From: Isosphaera pallida ATCC 43644
GTDB lineage: Bacteria > Planctomycetota > Planctomycetia > Isosphaerales > Isosphaeraceae
Reading direction: 5' to 3'
Assembly (NCBI RefSeq): GCF_000186345.1
Contig: NC_014962.1
Location: 3,252,450-3,316,449, forward strand
Length of the DNA stretch: 64,000 nucleotides
The notes below the pieces were generated by a model. The model did not search any database, was not told the origin of the DNA, and saw only the letters and a program-made list of their open reading frames with translations. Positions 38,431 through 47,638 of the stretch are shown piece by piece. A program made the translations under genes and the position numbers. Every line of letters starts with the position of its first letter. Positions within the stretch are counted from its first letter, which is position 1.

Positions 38431-39162
38431 ATGGCGACGATCGTTCCTTGGGACGTGCCGGCGGGAGAAGGTAGAGGCGGTGGAGGGGATTCGTCGCGGT
38501 CGCTGGTCAAACGACCGGGGACCGGGACCGGGTCGTCCTCTGCTTTGAAGAGCGTGGCAGGGATGGCCGAGCCTTCCCACCCGTTCGCGCGTTTAGAGCG
38601 AGCGGTAGCCGATCGAGGCGAGCGCCCCGCCTGGGCTCGGACTCTCCTGGGAGTAGGCTTTGACCTTCACCAATTGCGGATCCGTCTGGAGAAGTTGCGA
38701 GTTCGCTGGTCAGGAGCGATTGATCCCCCGCCGTCGTTAGTGCTGCTGGGGTTTGGTTTGGAACGGTTGGCCAAGGAGATCGACCGCCTGACCGAATTGC
38801 TTCAACGGTTGGTGGAAGTGGGGTTGGAGGCCGAGGTTTCCAACAGCTTAGGCACCGATGAACTCGAACTCGTGATGACCGACGTTCAAACAGCGGTCAT
38901 CACGCTTCAAGATCGCATGGTGCGTCTTGAAGCGCGGTTGGCTCAGACCACAGGGCGGCGAACGCATGAGAACCGTCCAGTTGTGGTGTGGCCGTGGAGA
39001 CGCGCCGATCCGGGAGCCGATTCCAAGTCGGAAACGAAAACCAAGTCCGCTCCCTCTAATAAGCGAACAACCACGCGATCACGCGAAGTGGGGGAAATCT
39101 CACGGTGGTTGACCGTGATGAACTGGACGACCCCTGCTCCATTGACTGGTCGAGGTCTGTAA
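38431..39162 (+). CDS. Unknown protein with predicted coiled-coil helices
   Basis: I do not recognise this product of about 243 residues. The first 40 residues are Gly/Ser-rich. Then helices rich in Leu, Arg and Glu follow (LHQLRIRLEKLRVRWSG, FGLERLAKEIDRLTELLQRL, VMTDVQTAVITLQDRMVRLE) with heptad-like spacing, ending in a basic, Ser/Thr-rich tail. GAAGGAG precedes the ATG at 38431; the open frame reaches back to 38269. It lies 274 nt after the GT-C-like gene. Confidence 0.55.
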   Translation: MATIVPWDVPAGEGRGGGGDSSRSLVKRPGTGTGSSSALKSVAGMAEPSHPFARLERAVADRGERPAWARTLLGVGFDLHQLRIRLEKLRVRWSGAIDPPPSLVLLGFGLERLAKEIDRLTELLQRLVEVGLEAEVSNSLGTDELELVMTDVQTAVITLQDRMVRLEARLAQTTGRRTHENRPVVVWPWRRADPGADSKSETKTKSAPSNKRTTTRSREVGEISRWLTVMNWTTPAPLTGRGL

Positions 39163-39327
39163 CGATGATCAGTTCAAGAAGAGAAACCCAAGGGGACTTG
39201 GAGACAACCGGCGACGAACGATGAGTGAGGTCCACCCAACCCCATTGCGTGTTGAGTGGACCCAGCCTGGGCGGAAGGCGGATGAGCGTCGGGGACGGGG
39301 GAAGACAACCGGCGGGGCGGCCCAGGA

Positions 39328-40836
39328 TCAGTGTCGGATGCCTTCGAACTCGAACGTGGAGCTCAAAGTGTCGTCGGACGCGGCGTCGGTGTTGGGTTGA
39401 GCGTTCGGCTCGATCACCTTGTCATCCACGCCTTCAATGAAGCCGAATGGTTTCTCGGAGGGGGAGCGAAGGGGACGTGGTTGAAGGTTGGTGATTTCGC
39501 GCAGACAGATCACGAGACCCGTCGGCGTGGCCAGATAGAGGCGGTCGTTTTCCGAGTTGACCACCGCCAGTTGGAATGGTCTAAGGTCCAGACCGACCGA
39601 GCGGAGAATTTCGCTGGGAGTTCGCAGCACTGAGCCATCGTCGCGGTTGAGAATAAACAGAGAGCCGTTGCGGTCGCGTCCGTAAATCCGCTTCTGGCTC
39701 AGCGCCAGCAGTTCACCCTCAACTTTGCTGCTCGTCCACTTGGGGCGCGACACGACGATGAACGTCTGACCGGTTTGACGGATCAACGCGCTGGCACGTT
39801 GTTCTGCCTGACGACGTTGATCCATCGGGAAAACGGCCATCGCTCGGCCTTCGGATGTTTCCACGTACCAGAACTTGTCAATGTCCAACGAGGTCACCAC
39901 GCCGGAGTCGTCCTGGAAGTACACCCCGCGTTCGGTGACCAACGGCCCTTGTGAGATGGGGGCTTGGGCGGCGAACGACCAAATCAGGTCGCCGGTGAAC
40001 AGATCCAAGGCATAGAGGTTATTGTCGGTGGAGGGAACCAACAGGGTACGGGTTCCCAAAGCCCCAAGCGCTCCGAGGATTGGGCCGCCGGTGGCGAAGC
40101 GGTAAAGAATCTGGGGTGGACCGGTTTTGTTGGCGACCACCACAAGCTTGCCGTCCTGACCGCCGACGGCGACCACATGCTTGGTCAAGATGGGGCGGGA
40201 CTGGAGCGAGTTGCCGGTTTGCAGATTCCAGACGTTGCGCAGGGGGGGGCGTAAGACCGTCTCGCCGTCGGGCTTGACCATCACATAACGTTCTTTGGGA
40301 TCGAGGAACAGGTCGTAGGTGGCGATCTTGCCGTCGATCTCGCCCACGATCAACCGCTCATCGTCGGCCACCGGGGTGATTGACAGCGGCGCGGCCAGGT
40401 TGTAGGTGAAGGCGGGGCGTCCGGTCTTGCGATCCAGGCCGATGATGTTGGATTCGTTGCCAACGAAAACCAGGGTCGAGTTGACCGAAGCCGGACGGCT
40501 GAATGAGGTCACCGGACCCAGCGTCACGCTCCACTGAAGCCCGCCGGTCTCGGCGTCGAAAGCATGAAAACGCCCACGGTTGGTCTGCGCGAAGACTTGG
40601 TTTTCGGTGAAGCTCAATTGAACCGTCTTCTCCGACAGTTCCATCGGCACCACCGCCGACCAGTGGCGCTCTAGCCCCACCCGTTCCAACGCGGTGCGGG
40701 GCGGCACCAGCGAGCCGGAAAACGGGGGCTCCGCCCAGACCGGCGCGAAACCGGAACCCACGGCCAGCGTAGCAGCCAGCCCTCCGAAAACCAACGCGGC
40801 CGTCGATCCGCCGACCGCGACGAAGTGGCGCAACAT
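39328..40836 (-). CDS. Secreted PQQ-like beta-propeller protein
   Basis: This protein of about 502 residues has a signal peptide (VAVGGSTAALVFGGLAATLA, cleaved near VWA-EP). The mature part carries propeller blades with the W/A-x-D-x-x-x-G-x-x-x-W pattern: FHAFDAETGGLQWSV, IIGLDRKTGRPAFTYN, LYALDLFTGDLIWSF, LFILNRDDGSVLRTP. It is similar to BamB/PQQ-repeat proteins but lacks dehydrogenase metal and cofactor residues that I could identify. It probably acts as an outer-compartment scaffold or binding protein. The ATG at 40836 is chosen over the GTG at 40848. Confidence 0.85.
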   Translation of the reverse strand: MLRHFVAVGGSTAALVFGGLAATLAVGSGFAPVWAEPPFSGSLVPPRTALERVGLERHWSAVVPMELSEKTVQLSFTENQVFAQTNRGRFHAFDAETGGLQWSVTLGPVTSFSRPASVNSTLVFVGNESNIIGLDRKTGRPAFTYNLAAPLSITPVADDERLIVGEIDGKIATYDLFLDPKERYVMVKPDGETVLRPPLRNVWNLQTGNSLQSRPILTKHVVAVGGQDGKLVVVANKTGPPQILYRFATGGPILGALGALGTRTLLVPSTDNNLYALDLFTGDLIWSFAAQAPISQGPLVTERGVYFQDDSGVVTSLDIDKFWYVETSEGRAMAVFPMDQRRQAEQRASALIRQTGQTFIVVSRPKWTSSKVEGELLALSQKRIYGRDRNGSLFILNRDDGSVLRTPSEILRSVGLDLRPFQLAVVNSENDRLYLATPTGLVICLREITNLQPRPLRSPSEKPFGFIEGVDDKVIEPNAQPNTDAASDDTLSSTFEFEGIRH

Positions 40837-41600
40837 GGAATCCAGCACTCCCGCTCAAGTCAAGGTTGGATCAACGGCGACGCCGCGTCAATAATCGCGT
40901 GGGAAGGGAACCATCTGGAAAGGAACCGCATTTGGAGTGGAACCGCGAGTTGAACGAAGCTGGGGTTTCGCTTCTATCTAAAGGATTTGAGGATACCTCG
41001 TCGCTAACCCCGTCAAGCGATTGGAGACCAATTGGACCTTCACCCACACGCGACCACCGCCCTGACACGCGATCAACACGCTCCATTATGCGCCCCGGAA
41101 CTCGCGTGGGCGAACCTCACGCCGGTTCCCCACGCAGCGGATCGGTTGAACAACCTGTACTCCCTTGTGAAACGGCTGCGGCGACGCTTCCACACGACCA
41201 ACCAGGTCGATTGGTTTGGTCGCTTTCTAGGTTGCGACTGCGCGGATGAGACTCCGCCGACAATCCATCTCCTGGATCACTCAAGAGCGATATCACGCGA
41301 TTCCAGCTGACCTCTTGATCACGCCTCGTCGCCCTCCTCACCCAACACCGCCAGGATCGGAGAAAGAAGTTGTTCCTCGCTAAAGCTCGGCCTTCCCCGA
41401 CCCCGTCGGAGTCGAGGAGGAAGCATGATGGAACGGTCAACGTTGATGGAACGCACCTGATCGCCCATTTTCCGGGGTTTCACTCGGGGCGATGAGACCG
41501 ACCCCGTTGGGGGCGGGGAATGATGGGGAAGGTGAGGGAGCGAGTCGCTTCCGCCACCGCGATCCTTGATAGGAACGACCTGTCTGATGGCTAGCAGAGC
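40837..41600. other. Intergenic region, no supported gene
   Basis: This 764 nt lies between hisE and the propeller gene, both on the minus strand. Open frames (for example 41117-41440 minus) are short and featureless. No tRNA, strong hairpin or repeat was recognised. Confidence 0.5.
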
Positions 41601-42005
41601 CTAGTTGGGCGGTTGAGGATCCGGCATGGTCGAGTCAGAGTCGGTGGCTGCTGTTGAACCCGCGCGGGCCGCTTTCTCAACCAGGCCGCCGACGCCGAAG
41701 CGTCGGGCCAGTTCTTGCTCGACCGCTCGCCAGGAACTGTCGCGGGCCGACAACAGCACCATGCAGTGAAACGTCAGGTCGGCCACCTCGCGGACCAGGT
41801 GCGCCACCCCTTGCTCGCCTGGTTCCTGCGCTGCCTCGACCACCTCGCCCGCTTCTTCGATCACTTTGGCGTTGATCCCCTCGACCCCTTGATTAAGCAA
41901 CGAGGCGACATACGAGTTACGGTTAGACCGTTCACGCTTGCGCTCCTCGATCACCTCGGTGAGACGTTGCCAAATCAAAAAGTCTTTGTGGGTATCAATA
42001 CTCAT
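41601..42005 (-). CDS. hisE: Phosphoribosyl-ATP pyrophosphohydrolase
   Basis: This is the second step of histidine synthesis, hydrolysing phosphoribosyl-ATP to phosphoribosyl-AMP. The 134 residues show the MazG-like helical core with metal-binding acidic residues (NAKVIEEAGEVVEAAQEPGE and LVREVADLTFHCMVLLSAR). It is a stand-alone HisE, not fused to HisI. The C-terminus carries a 25-residue Ser/Thr/Pro tail of no known role. It is not within a his operon in this window. Confidence 0.9.
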   Translation of the reverse strand: MSIDTHKDFLIWQRLTEVIEERKRERSNRNSYVASLLNQGVEGINAKVIEEAGEVVEAAQEPGEQGVAHLVREVADLTFHCMVLLSARDSSWRAVEQELARRFGVGGLVEKAARAGSTAATDSDSTMPDPQPPN

Positions 42006-42065
42006 GAGAGTGGTTCTCTTTGATTGGGAAACAAAAAATCATATAAAACATGATGCTATGTTGAA

Positions 42066-43838
42066 TCAAGGTTGACGATGACGAAGAAAAACAGTCTCAC
42101 CGTCGATCATGGTGCGTAGGACACGGGTGTGGCGGATTTGTTCGGGGGTGACGGCGGGGTCGAAGAAGTCGCGGTCGAAGACGACGAGGTCGGCGCGGAA
42201 GCCGGGTTTGAGGCGTCCCAGGCGGTCCTCGTCGAACGAGGCGTAAGCCGCGCCCGAGGTGAAACCTTGGAGGGTGGTTTCCAGGTCGAGGCGGTGTTCA
42301 GGACGCCAGCCATCGGGTGGTTGACCTCGCTCGTTTTTGCGGGTCAGCGCGGCGTAGATCCCCCAGAGGGGGTCGGCGATTTCGACCGGGAAGTCGGACC
42401 CGAAGGCGAGATGGACCTGTTCCTCGACGAACCAGCTCCAGGCGTAGGCTCCCTGGGCGCGGGCCTCTCCCAAGCGAAGGTCGGCCCAACGTTGGTCGGT
42501 GCCGGCGTGGGCCGGTTGCATCGAGGCGATGATCCCGCTTTGGCGGAACCGGGGCACGTCGGCGCGGCGGACGACCTGGGCGTGTTCGACCCGCAAGCGG
42601 GGGTCGCGGGCTTGAGGAACGGCGCGGAGGCCGTTCTCGAAGGCGTCGAGCAACTCGGCGTTGGCCCGGTCGCCAATAGCATGAACGCAGACCTGCCAGC
42701 CATGTTTGAGTGCTTCGGTTACGGTAGCGTCCAGCACGTCGAGCGTCACCAGACGCAAGCCGACGTTGCCGGGGTCGTCGGCGTACTCCTCGAACATCAG
42801 CGCGCCCCGCGAACCCATCGCCCCATCCATGAAGAGTTTGACGGCTCGGAGGCGGAACCGCGCGTTGGGGTTGGTGCGGGTCGGCGGCCGGGTGACGAAC
42901 TCGACCTCGCCCCCCTCAGGGGGACTGGCCATGCCGTAAACCCGCAGCTTGAGGTCGCCGCGCCGTTCTAAGCGGTCGAAGGCCGCCTCCATTTCCGAAG
43001 TGACCCGGGCGTCATGAACTCCGGTGAGTCCAAAGGAGACAACATGGTCCTGGGCGCGAAGGATGGCGCGTTCCAGGTCGGCTTCGCTGCGGGGAGGGAT
43101 GATCCGCTCGACCAGGTCCATTGCGCCGTCGATGAACACGCCGGTGGGTTCGCCATGTTCGTCGCGGAGGATTTGGCCATCGGGAGGCGGCTGGGTGTCG
43201 CGGGTGATCCCGGCGAGCTTCAAGGCGTGCGAGTTGCCCCAAGCGGCGTGGGCGTCCACCCGTCGCAGCCAGACCGGACGATCGGGGGCGACCGCGTCGA
43301 GCATCTGCGCGGTGGGGAAGGCCATCCCCTCCCAAAGCGATTGGTCCCAGTTGCGTCCCAGAATCCAGTGGTCGCGGCGATCGGGCGGAATTTCGCCGCG
43401 CTCACGGAGGCGTTGAGCGACCCGTCGCGCCACCTCCTCAGGGCTGGCGGCGTCGCGCAGGTCGATCTCCTCAAGACTCTCGCCCAGCATGACGAGATGG
43501 GCGTGGGCGTCGATCAAGCCGGGGACCACGAAGCCTTCGGGGTGGTCGAGCCGCAACGTCTTAGGACCAGCCAGGGCCTCTACTTCAGCGCGCGTCCCCA
43601 CCGCGACGATCGCGCCAGAGCGAATCGCCAGCGCCTCGGCAAAGCGTTGATCTGGGTCATTGGTCCAGATACGTTGAGCCGTGACGATCGCATCGGCGGG
43701 AGGATTGGCGACGGGGCAACTCATGGCGAACGCTTCCCAGGAAGTGAGGCGGAACCAGGCGAAACCAAGAAGAACAATGAGAGGACCAGCAAAAGGTCGA
43801 AATAGGATTTGAGACAAGTTCGATGTCGATGATGGCAT
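42066..43838 (-). CDS. Secreted or membrane-anchored amidohydrolase (YtcJ-like)
   Basis: This protein of 590 residues has an N-terminal hydrophobic helix (PLIVLLGFAWFRLTSWEAF). The metal-dependent amidohydrolase domain follows with HxH at residues 112/114 (PGLIDAHAHLVMLG), a VHAIGDRAN motif, SDFPVE and the C-terminal composite-domain strand (LGRLKPGFRADLVVFDRD). The family hydrolyses N-acyl or cyclic amide bonds; the substrate is unknown. It ends 60 nt upstream of hisE on the same strand. An in-frame Met at residue 39 is an alternative start for a cytoplasmic form. Confidence 0.88.
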   Translation of the reverse strand: MPSSTSNLSQILFRPFAGPLIVLLGFAWFRLTSWEAFAMSCPVANPPADAIVTAQRIWTNDPDQRFAEALAIRSGAIVAVGTRAEVEALAGPKTLRLDHPEGFVVPGLIDAHAHLVMLGESLEEIDLRDAASPEEVARRVAQRLRERGEIPPDRRDHWILGRNWDQSLWEGMAFPTAQMLDAVAPDRPVWLRRVDAHAAWGNSHALKLAGITRDTQPPPDGQILRDEHGEPTGVFIDGAMDLVERIIPPRSEADLERAILRAQDHVVSFGLTGVHDARVTSEMEAAFDRLERRGDLKLRVYGMASPPEGGEVEFVTRPPTRTNPNARFRLRAVKLFMDGAMGSRGALMFEEYADDPGNVGLRLVTLDVLDATVTEALKHGWQVCVHAIGDRANAELLDAFENGLRAVPQARDPRLRVEHAQVVRRADVPRFRQSGIIASMQPAHAGTDQRWADLRLGEARAQGAYAWSWFVEEQVHLAFGSDFPVEIADPLWGIYAALTRKNERGQPPDGWRPEHRLDLETTLQGFTSGAAYASFDEDRLGRLKPGFRADLVVFDRDFFDPAVTPEQIRHTRVLRTMIDGETVFLRHRQP

Positions 43839-44083
43839 GTCAGACTCACTCCCTGGTATTCACGGGTCGCGTGACCAACGCGGCCATAGGACTGACTGCT
43901 TCGATCCCTTGCCCCTACTCTACTCCACCTCTCCCTTTTTTGATTGTCTTTTCAGAATCACTCCCTGAGTTCACGTTTTCTCGGATCGTCTCTTCCAGAT
44001 GACCCCCTGACGTCACCTCTCCTCCAATCGTCTTCTCTGAATCACCCCACTCTCCACACCCCACACCCCACACCCTACTTGCC
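43839..44083. repeat. Intergenic spacer with a short heptanucleotide tract
   Basis: This 245-nt spacer between two minus-strand genes is pyrimidine-rich. Near 44043-44078 it contains CACTCTCC, then ACACCCC units, the same heptamer type found in the large repeat elements at 46705 and 55140. It is probably a minimal or decayed relative. Confidence 0.6.
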
Positions 44084-45493
44084 TCAACGAGGCGACTGGG
44101 CGGGAATCTCGGCGTTGCGGCGACGAGCTCCTTCGGCCAGGCGTTGGAGCAGACGCTCGCGGATCTGAGGGCGTCGTTCGGGGTTGCGAGGCGATTCGGC
44201 CCGGACCTGAGCGTTAGCGTCAGCGTCGGCGGGGTTGGGATCGTCAGAGCGGACGAGAAGATAATCAAGATAGCCGATCATCATTTCATCGTCGGTTTGT
44301 TCACCCCAGCGGACGGTGGCGTTGGGATCGGGGTTGGCGGGGTTGTTTTCGGAGTTGTCGAAGTGTGCGACGCATTCGATGACGGTCCCGGCGGGGATCA
44401 ACCGGGGCTCCTTGAGTTGATAAACGGTCTGCCAGGCGAAGTCGTAGGACGGCACGTCGAGCAGGATTTCCTCCCGGCCGTCAGGGAAGCGGAAGGTGAA
44501 GCGGAAATCCTTGCCACGCAGGTGCATGTGTGGCCAGAGGCTCAACAGCTTGACATCAGCCGGGACGCGATAGGTTTTGACAACTTCATGGTTGGAGGCG
44601 TGGGGCGGAATTTCAAAGCGGGTCTGAAAGATGCCGTGAGTTTTGGCCTCGTACTTGGGCGGCTGCTTGGCGAAGATCAGGCCGACCGAGGTTTGATCGG
44701 TCGTCGCCTTGCCGTTGGGGGTGTAGTGAAGTTGGAGCAGCAGGGTGGACCCGGCCGGAATCTTCTTGGCGACCCCTTCGGGAAACCGGATGTTCACATC
44801 GCCAGGAACGTAGCCGCCGAGTTGGCGGGAGGTGGGGTCGCGTCCTTGGTCGCGTAGGGCTCCGGGACGGCCGACGAAGACCAAAACGTGGTGGACGACC
44901 GCTTTGTTGCCGGGCTTGACTTCGATGGATTCGATCCAGCGATCCTCGGTGAAGCCGGTGGGAATGGCGGCCCACTGGTAGGGCATGGTGCCGTTGGCCT
45001 TGATTTTATAGGGTTCGGGCATCGTCAGCACCAGGTCGGGGGTGCCGATCGACCACTCCCCGGGAAACACGGGGTTGGGCGGGGCCTGGTCGAGGTCGCC
45101 TGGCGCACATCCCTGTTTGATCCAGGAGAGCAGCGTTCTTTTCTGGTCGGCGGTCAAACTGCGGTCGTTGGCGAACGAGCCATAGGCGGGGTTGGCGTGC
45201 CAGGGAGGCATTCGTCCTTGCTCGACCACCTCGGCGATCATAGCCGACCATCGCTTGACCTGGGCGAAACTGGTCAAGCCGAACGGCGCGACGCCGCCGG
45301 TTCGGTGACAGGTTTGACATTTCGCCTGAACAATCGGCGCGATGTCATTCGCGTAGGTGAGACTCGCTACCGTGGTTGTCGTTGTCGATGGTGGGGGGGG
45401 GGCCGGTTCGTCCGCCCGCGTGGCGTGAACCATGCCCAACCATCCCAAAGCCACCGCCCAACCAATGCCACCCACGCCGAGCGTCCACGACAT
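44084..45493 (-). CDS. Secreted copper type II monooxygenase-like protein with haem-c site
   Basis: This protein of 469 residues has a signal peptide followed by Pro/Thr linkers. A cytochrome-c-type site CQTCH (Cys59, Cys62, His63) begins a haem domain with the distal Met in GRMPPWH. The C-terminal half resembles ascorbate-dependent copper monooxygenases (peptidylglycine hydroxylase fold), with the His-rich motifs AVVHHVLVFV, LLQLHYTPNG and LWPHMHLRGKDF. Such planctomycete proteins are presumed periplasmic redox enzymes; the reaction is unproven. AAGGAGG lies eight bases before the ATG. A run of ten G/C (45393-45402) lies just after the signal peptide. Confidence 0.88.
   Translation of the reverse strand: MSWTLGVGGIGWAVALGWLGMVHATRADEPAPPPPSTTTTTVASLTYANDIAPIVQAKCQTCHRTGGVAPFGLTSFAQVKRWSAMIAEVVEQGRMPPWHANPAYGSFANDRSLTADQKRTLLSWIKQGCAPGDLDQAPPNPVFPGEWSIGTPDLVLTMPEPYKIKANGTMPYQWAAIPTGFTEDRWIESIEVKPGNKAVVHHVLVFVGRPGALRDQGRDPTSRQLGGYVPGDVNIRFPEGVAKKIPAGSTLLLQLHYTPNGKATTDQTSVGLIFAKQPPKYEAKTHGIFQTRFEIPPHASNHEVVKTYRVPADVKLLSLWPHMHLRGKDFRFTFRFPDGREEILLDVPSYDFAWQTVYQLKEPRLIPAGTVIECVAHFDNSENNPANPDPNATVRWGEQTDDEMMIGYLDYLLVRSDDPNPADADANAQVRAESPRNPERRPQIRERLLQRLAEGARRRNAEIPAQSPR
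45393..45402 (-). repeat. Homopolymer of 10 inside coding sequence
   Basis: Ten consecutive G on the plus strand (C in the gene) encode the Pro run after the signal peptide of the copper monooxygenase-like protein. An indel here would remove the whole mature protein. Confidence 0.85.
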
Positions 45494-45792
45494 GACGAAC
45501 CCTCCTTCGAATAAGAACCGAACCCGCCTAGCTGATCGTTCTCACCGCGGTAGCGCGAGGAGACCATCGTGTTTGCTTAGGAGAGGCGTCGAAGCGGCAA
45601 CCGCCGTCCTGAATCCGGTCGGCGTGACGATTGAATTGATGGTGGCCAATCCTCTCCCCCCGATGGTACCCCGCGGGTTGGAAAAGGTGTCGTTGAGTGG
45701 AAAGCAGATGGGGTTCGTGGAGTTGGTTCGATGTGAAAGCGCCTTCGAAAGAATGGGGTGAATGGGGGCGGGTGGAAGTGATACCGATCCGG

Positions 45793-46704
45793 TCACATGG
45801 TTGGTGTCGGTTTGGGGTGACTGGCAAGGGGCGCAACGCCGTGTCGGAGGGTGCCCAGACCGTCGGCGGTGATTTCGACGCGATCACCGGGGGCGAGGTG
45901 GAAGTCGTCGGGCGGGACGATGCCGGTCCCGGTGAACAGCAGGACGCCCTGGGGGAAGGTTTGGTCGCGGAAGAGCCAGGCGACCAGGTCTTCTAAAGGA
46001 CGGACCAAACGCGCGACTGGAGCCTCGCCCTGGAAAACGGGCGTGCCGTCGCGCACGATGGTCAGCGAGAGGGTCAGCGTTTTGGGGTCGGCGAGACTCC
46101 AGGCGGGCACGATCGCCGGGCCGATCACGCATGCCCCGTCGTATACCTTGGCCTGGGGCAAGTAAAGCGGGTTGGCTCCTTCGATGTCGCGGGCGGAGAC
46201 GTCGTCTCCCAGGGTGTAGCCCACGATTTTGCCGGCGGGGGTGATCACCAGGACTAGTTCCGGCTCCGGGACAGTCCAGCGCGAGTCGCTTCGCACCCGG
46301 GCTAGGCTGTTGGGACCGATCACCCGTCGCGCGGTGGCTTTGAAGAACAGTTCGGGACGCTCGGCGGCGTACACCAGATCATAGAAATACGCGCCGCGTT
46401 CTGACTCCTCCTCGCGGGCCACCTTGCTACGCAGGTAAGTGACCCCTGCGCCCCAAACCTCCTGCTCGTCCACCGGCGGCAACAGGCTGACATCCTCCAA
46501 GGCGAACGACTCAACCTCCAGTTGCATAGCCTGAGCGAGAATCGCCTGGGGATTGGGGGCGTGCAGCACCTCGGCCAGACTGGAGGCGCGGAACGCCGAC
46601 CCCACATCGAGCGGCCGAACACGATCGCCCGCCTCTGTCTGCTCCCAGAGGCCGAATCGGGACCGACCGGAATCACCCACGCGGAACTTGATGAGCCGTG
46701 TCAT
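45793..46704 (-). CDS. Fumarylacetoacetate (FAA) hydrolase family protein
   Basis: This protein of 303 residues has the FAH fold: VWGAGVTYLRSK, the metal-binding acidic residues in PEPELVLVI and the GYTLGDDVSARDIE segment, and GVLLFTGTGIVPP near the end. Relatives act on 2-oxo-acid or acylpyruvate substrates in catabolic pathways; the specific substrate is not evident. AAGGA lies seven bases before the ATG. The upstream side abuts the large repeat element. Confidence 0.9.
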   Translation of the reverse strand: MTRLIKFRVGDSGRSRFGLWEQTEAGDRVRPLDVGSAFRASSLAEVLHAPNPQAILAQAMQLEVESFALEDVSLLPPVDEQEVWGAGVTYLRSKVAREEESERGAYFYDLVYAAERPELFFKATARRVIGPNSLARVRSDSRWTVPEPELVLVITPAGKIVGYTLGDDVSARDIEGANPLYLPQAKVYDGACVIGPAIVPAWSLADPKTLTLSLTIVRDGTPVFQGEAPVARLVRPLEDLVAWLFRDQTFPQGVLLFTGTGIVPPDDFHLAPGDRVEITADGLGTLRHGVAPLASHPKPTPTM

Positions 46705-47638
46705 GATGGAATCCTTAGAGTGTGGGGAGTGGGGAGTGGGGTGTGGGGTGTAGGGTGTGGGGAGAGTGGGAGGTCCGGTGCGGAGTGGGGAGAGTGAGAA
46801 GTTCAGTGAAGAAGTTTGGAATGGAGTGGGAGATTGAGAAGTTTGAAGTGGAGGAGAGGAGTAGAACGTCTGGAGTGGAGCGGAGGGGGATGAAGCTTTG
46901 TCGTGCGGGGGGAGGTGGAGAGTGTGAGGCGATCGCAGGAAGAGGGTGGAGTGTGGAGCCTATGGTGATTGGAGGAAAAGGAGATGGGGGCCTTGTCGTG
47001 TGAAGTGTGTGGGTGAGCTAGCGGAAGAGAATGGAGTGCGGAGGATCGGAAGAAAGAGTAGTGAGGCCTCAGGCAGGAAATGGTTTGGTTGTCCATCCCA
47101 AATGCGACAGCGCAGATCTGCGAATCACGAACAGAACGATCTACGATGTTAACAACAAAGCTGAATAACAGATCAACTTCATCGATTCTTTTGGCCATAC
47201 TTACCATGCTTAGTACCCTATGCTCTGGGAAGTATCTCGCTCTTAGACACTTCTCCCTCCGGAGACCCCTCTGGAACTCCTGGGCGTTCCGGGCGGCCTG
47301 GAAAGTGTCTCGCTTTTGACACTTCTCCCTCCGATCCCCCACATGTCACACCCCACACCTCACTCTCCCCGTGACGGCTTCTCTCCCTTTTCCTCCAGTC
47401 ACCATAAGCTCCACACTCCACCCTCTTCCTGCGATCGCCTCACACTCTCCACCTCCCCCCGCACGACAAAGCTTCATCCCCCTCCGCTCCACTCCAGACG
47501 TTCTACTCCTCTCCTCCACTTCAAACTTCTTAATCTCCCACTCCATTCCAAACTTCTTCACCGAACTTTCTATTCTCTCCACTCCACAACGGACCTCTCA
47601 CTCTTCCCACACCCCACACCCCACTCCCCACTCCCCAC
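46705..47638 (+). repeat. Intergenic repeat element, copy A: inverted arms, heptamer tracts and AT-richer core
   Basis: This 934-nt stretch fills the gap between the FAA hydrolase start and the gamma-glutamyltransferase stop. Its left arm (about 46717-46983) and right arm (about 47380-47640) are inverted copies. The inner 170 nt or so (46806-46981 against 47383-47560) differ at only a few positions. The outer ends are tracts of AGTGGGG/TGTGGGG heptamers. The core (about 47030-47380) is AT-richer, is shared with copy B at 55140-56214 in opposite orientation, and contains two hairpins of the form AAGTGTC-loop-GACACTT. Frames through the arms are repeat-encoded and not credible proteins. No transposase is present, so it resembles a non-autonomous element. 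Confidence 0.85.

Noticed and set aside
40837-41600. Short frames (up to 127 codons)
   Set aside because: No motif or ribosome site; treated as intergenic.
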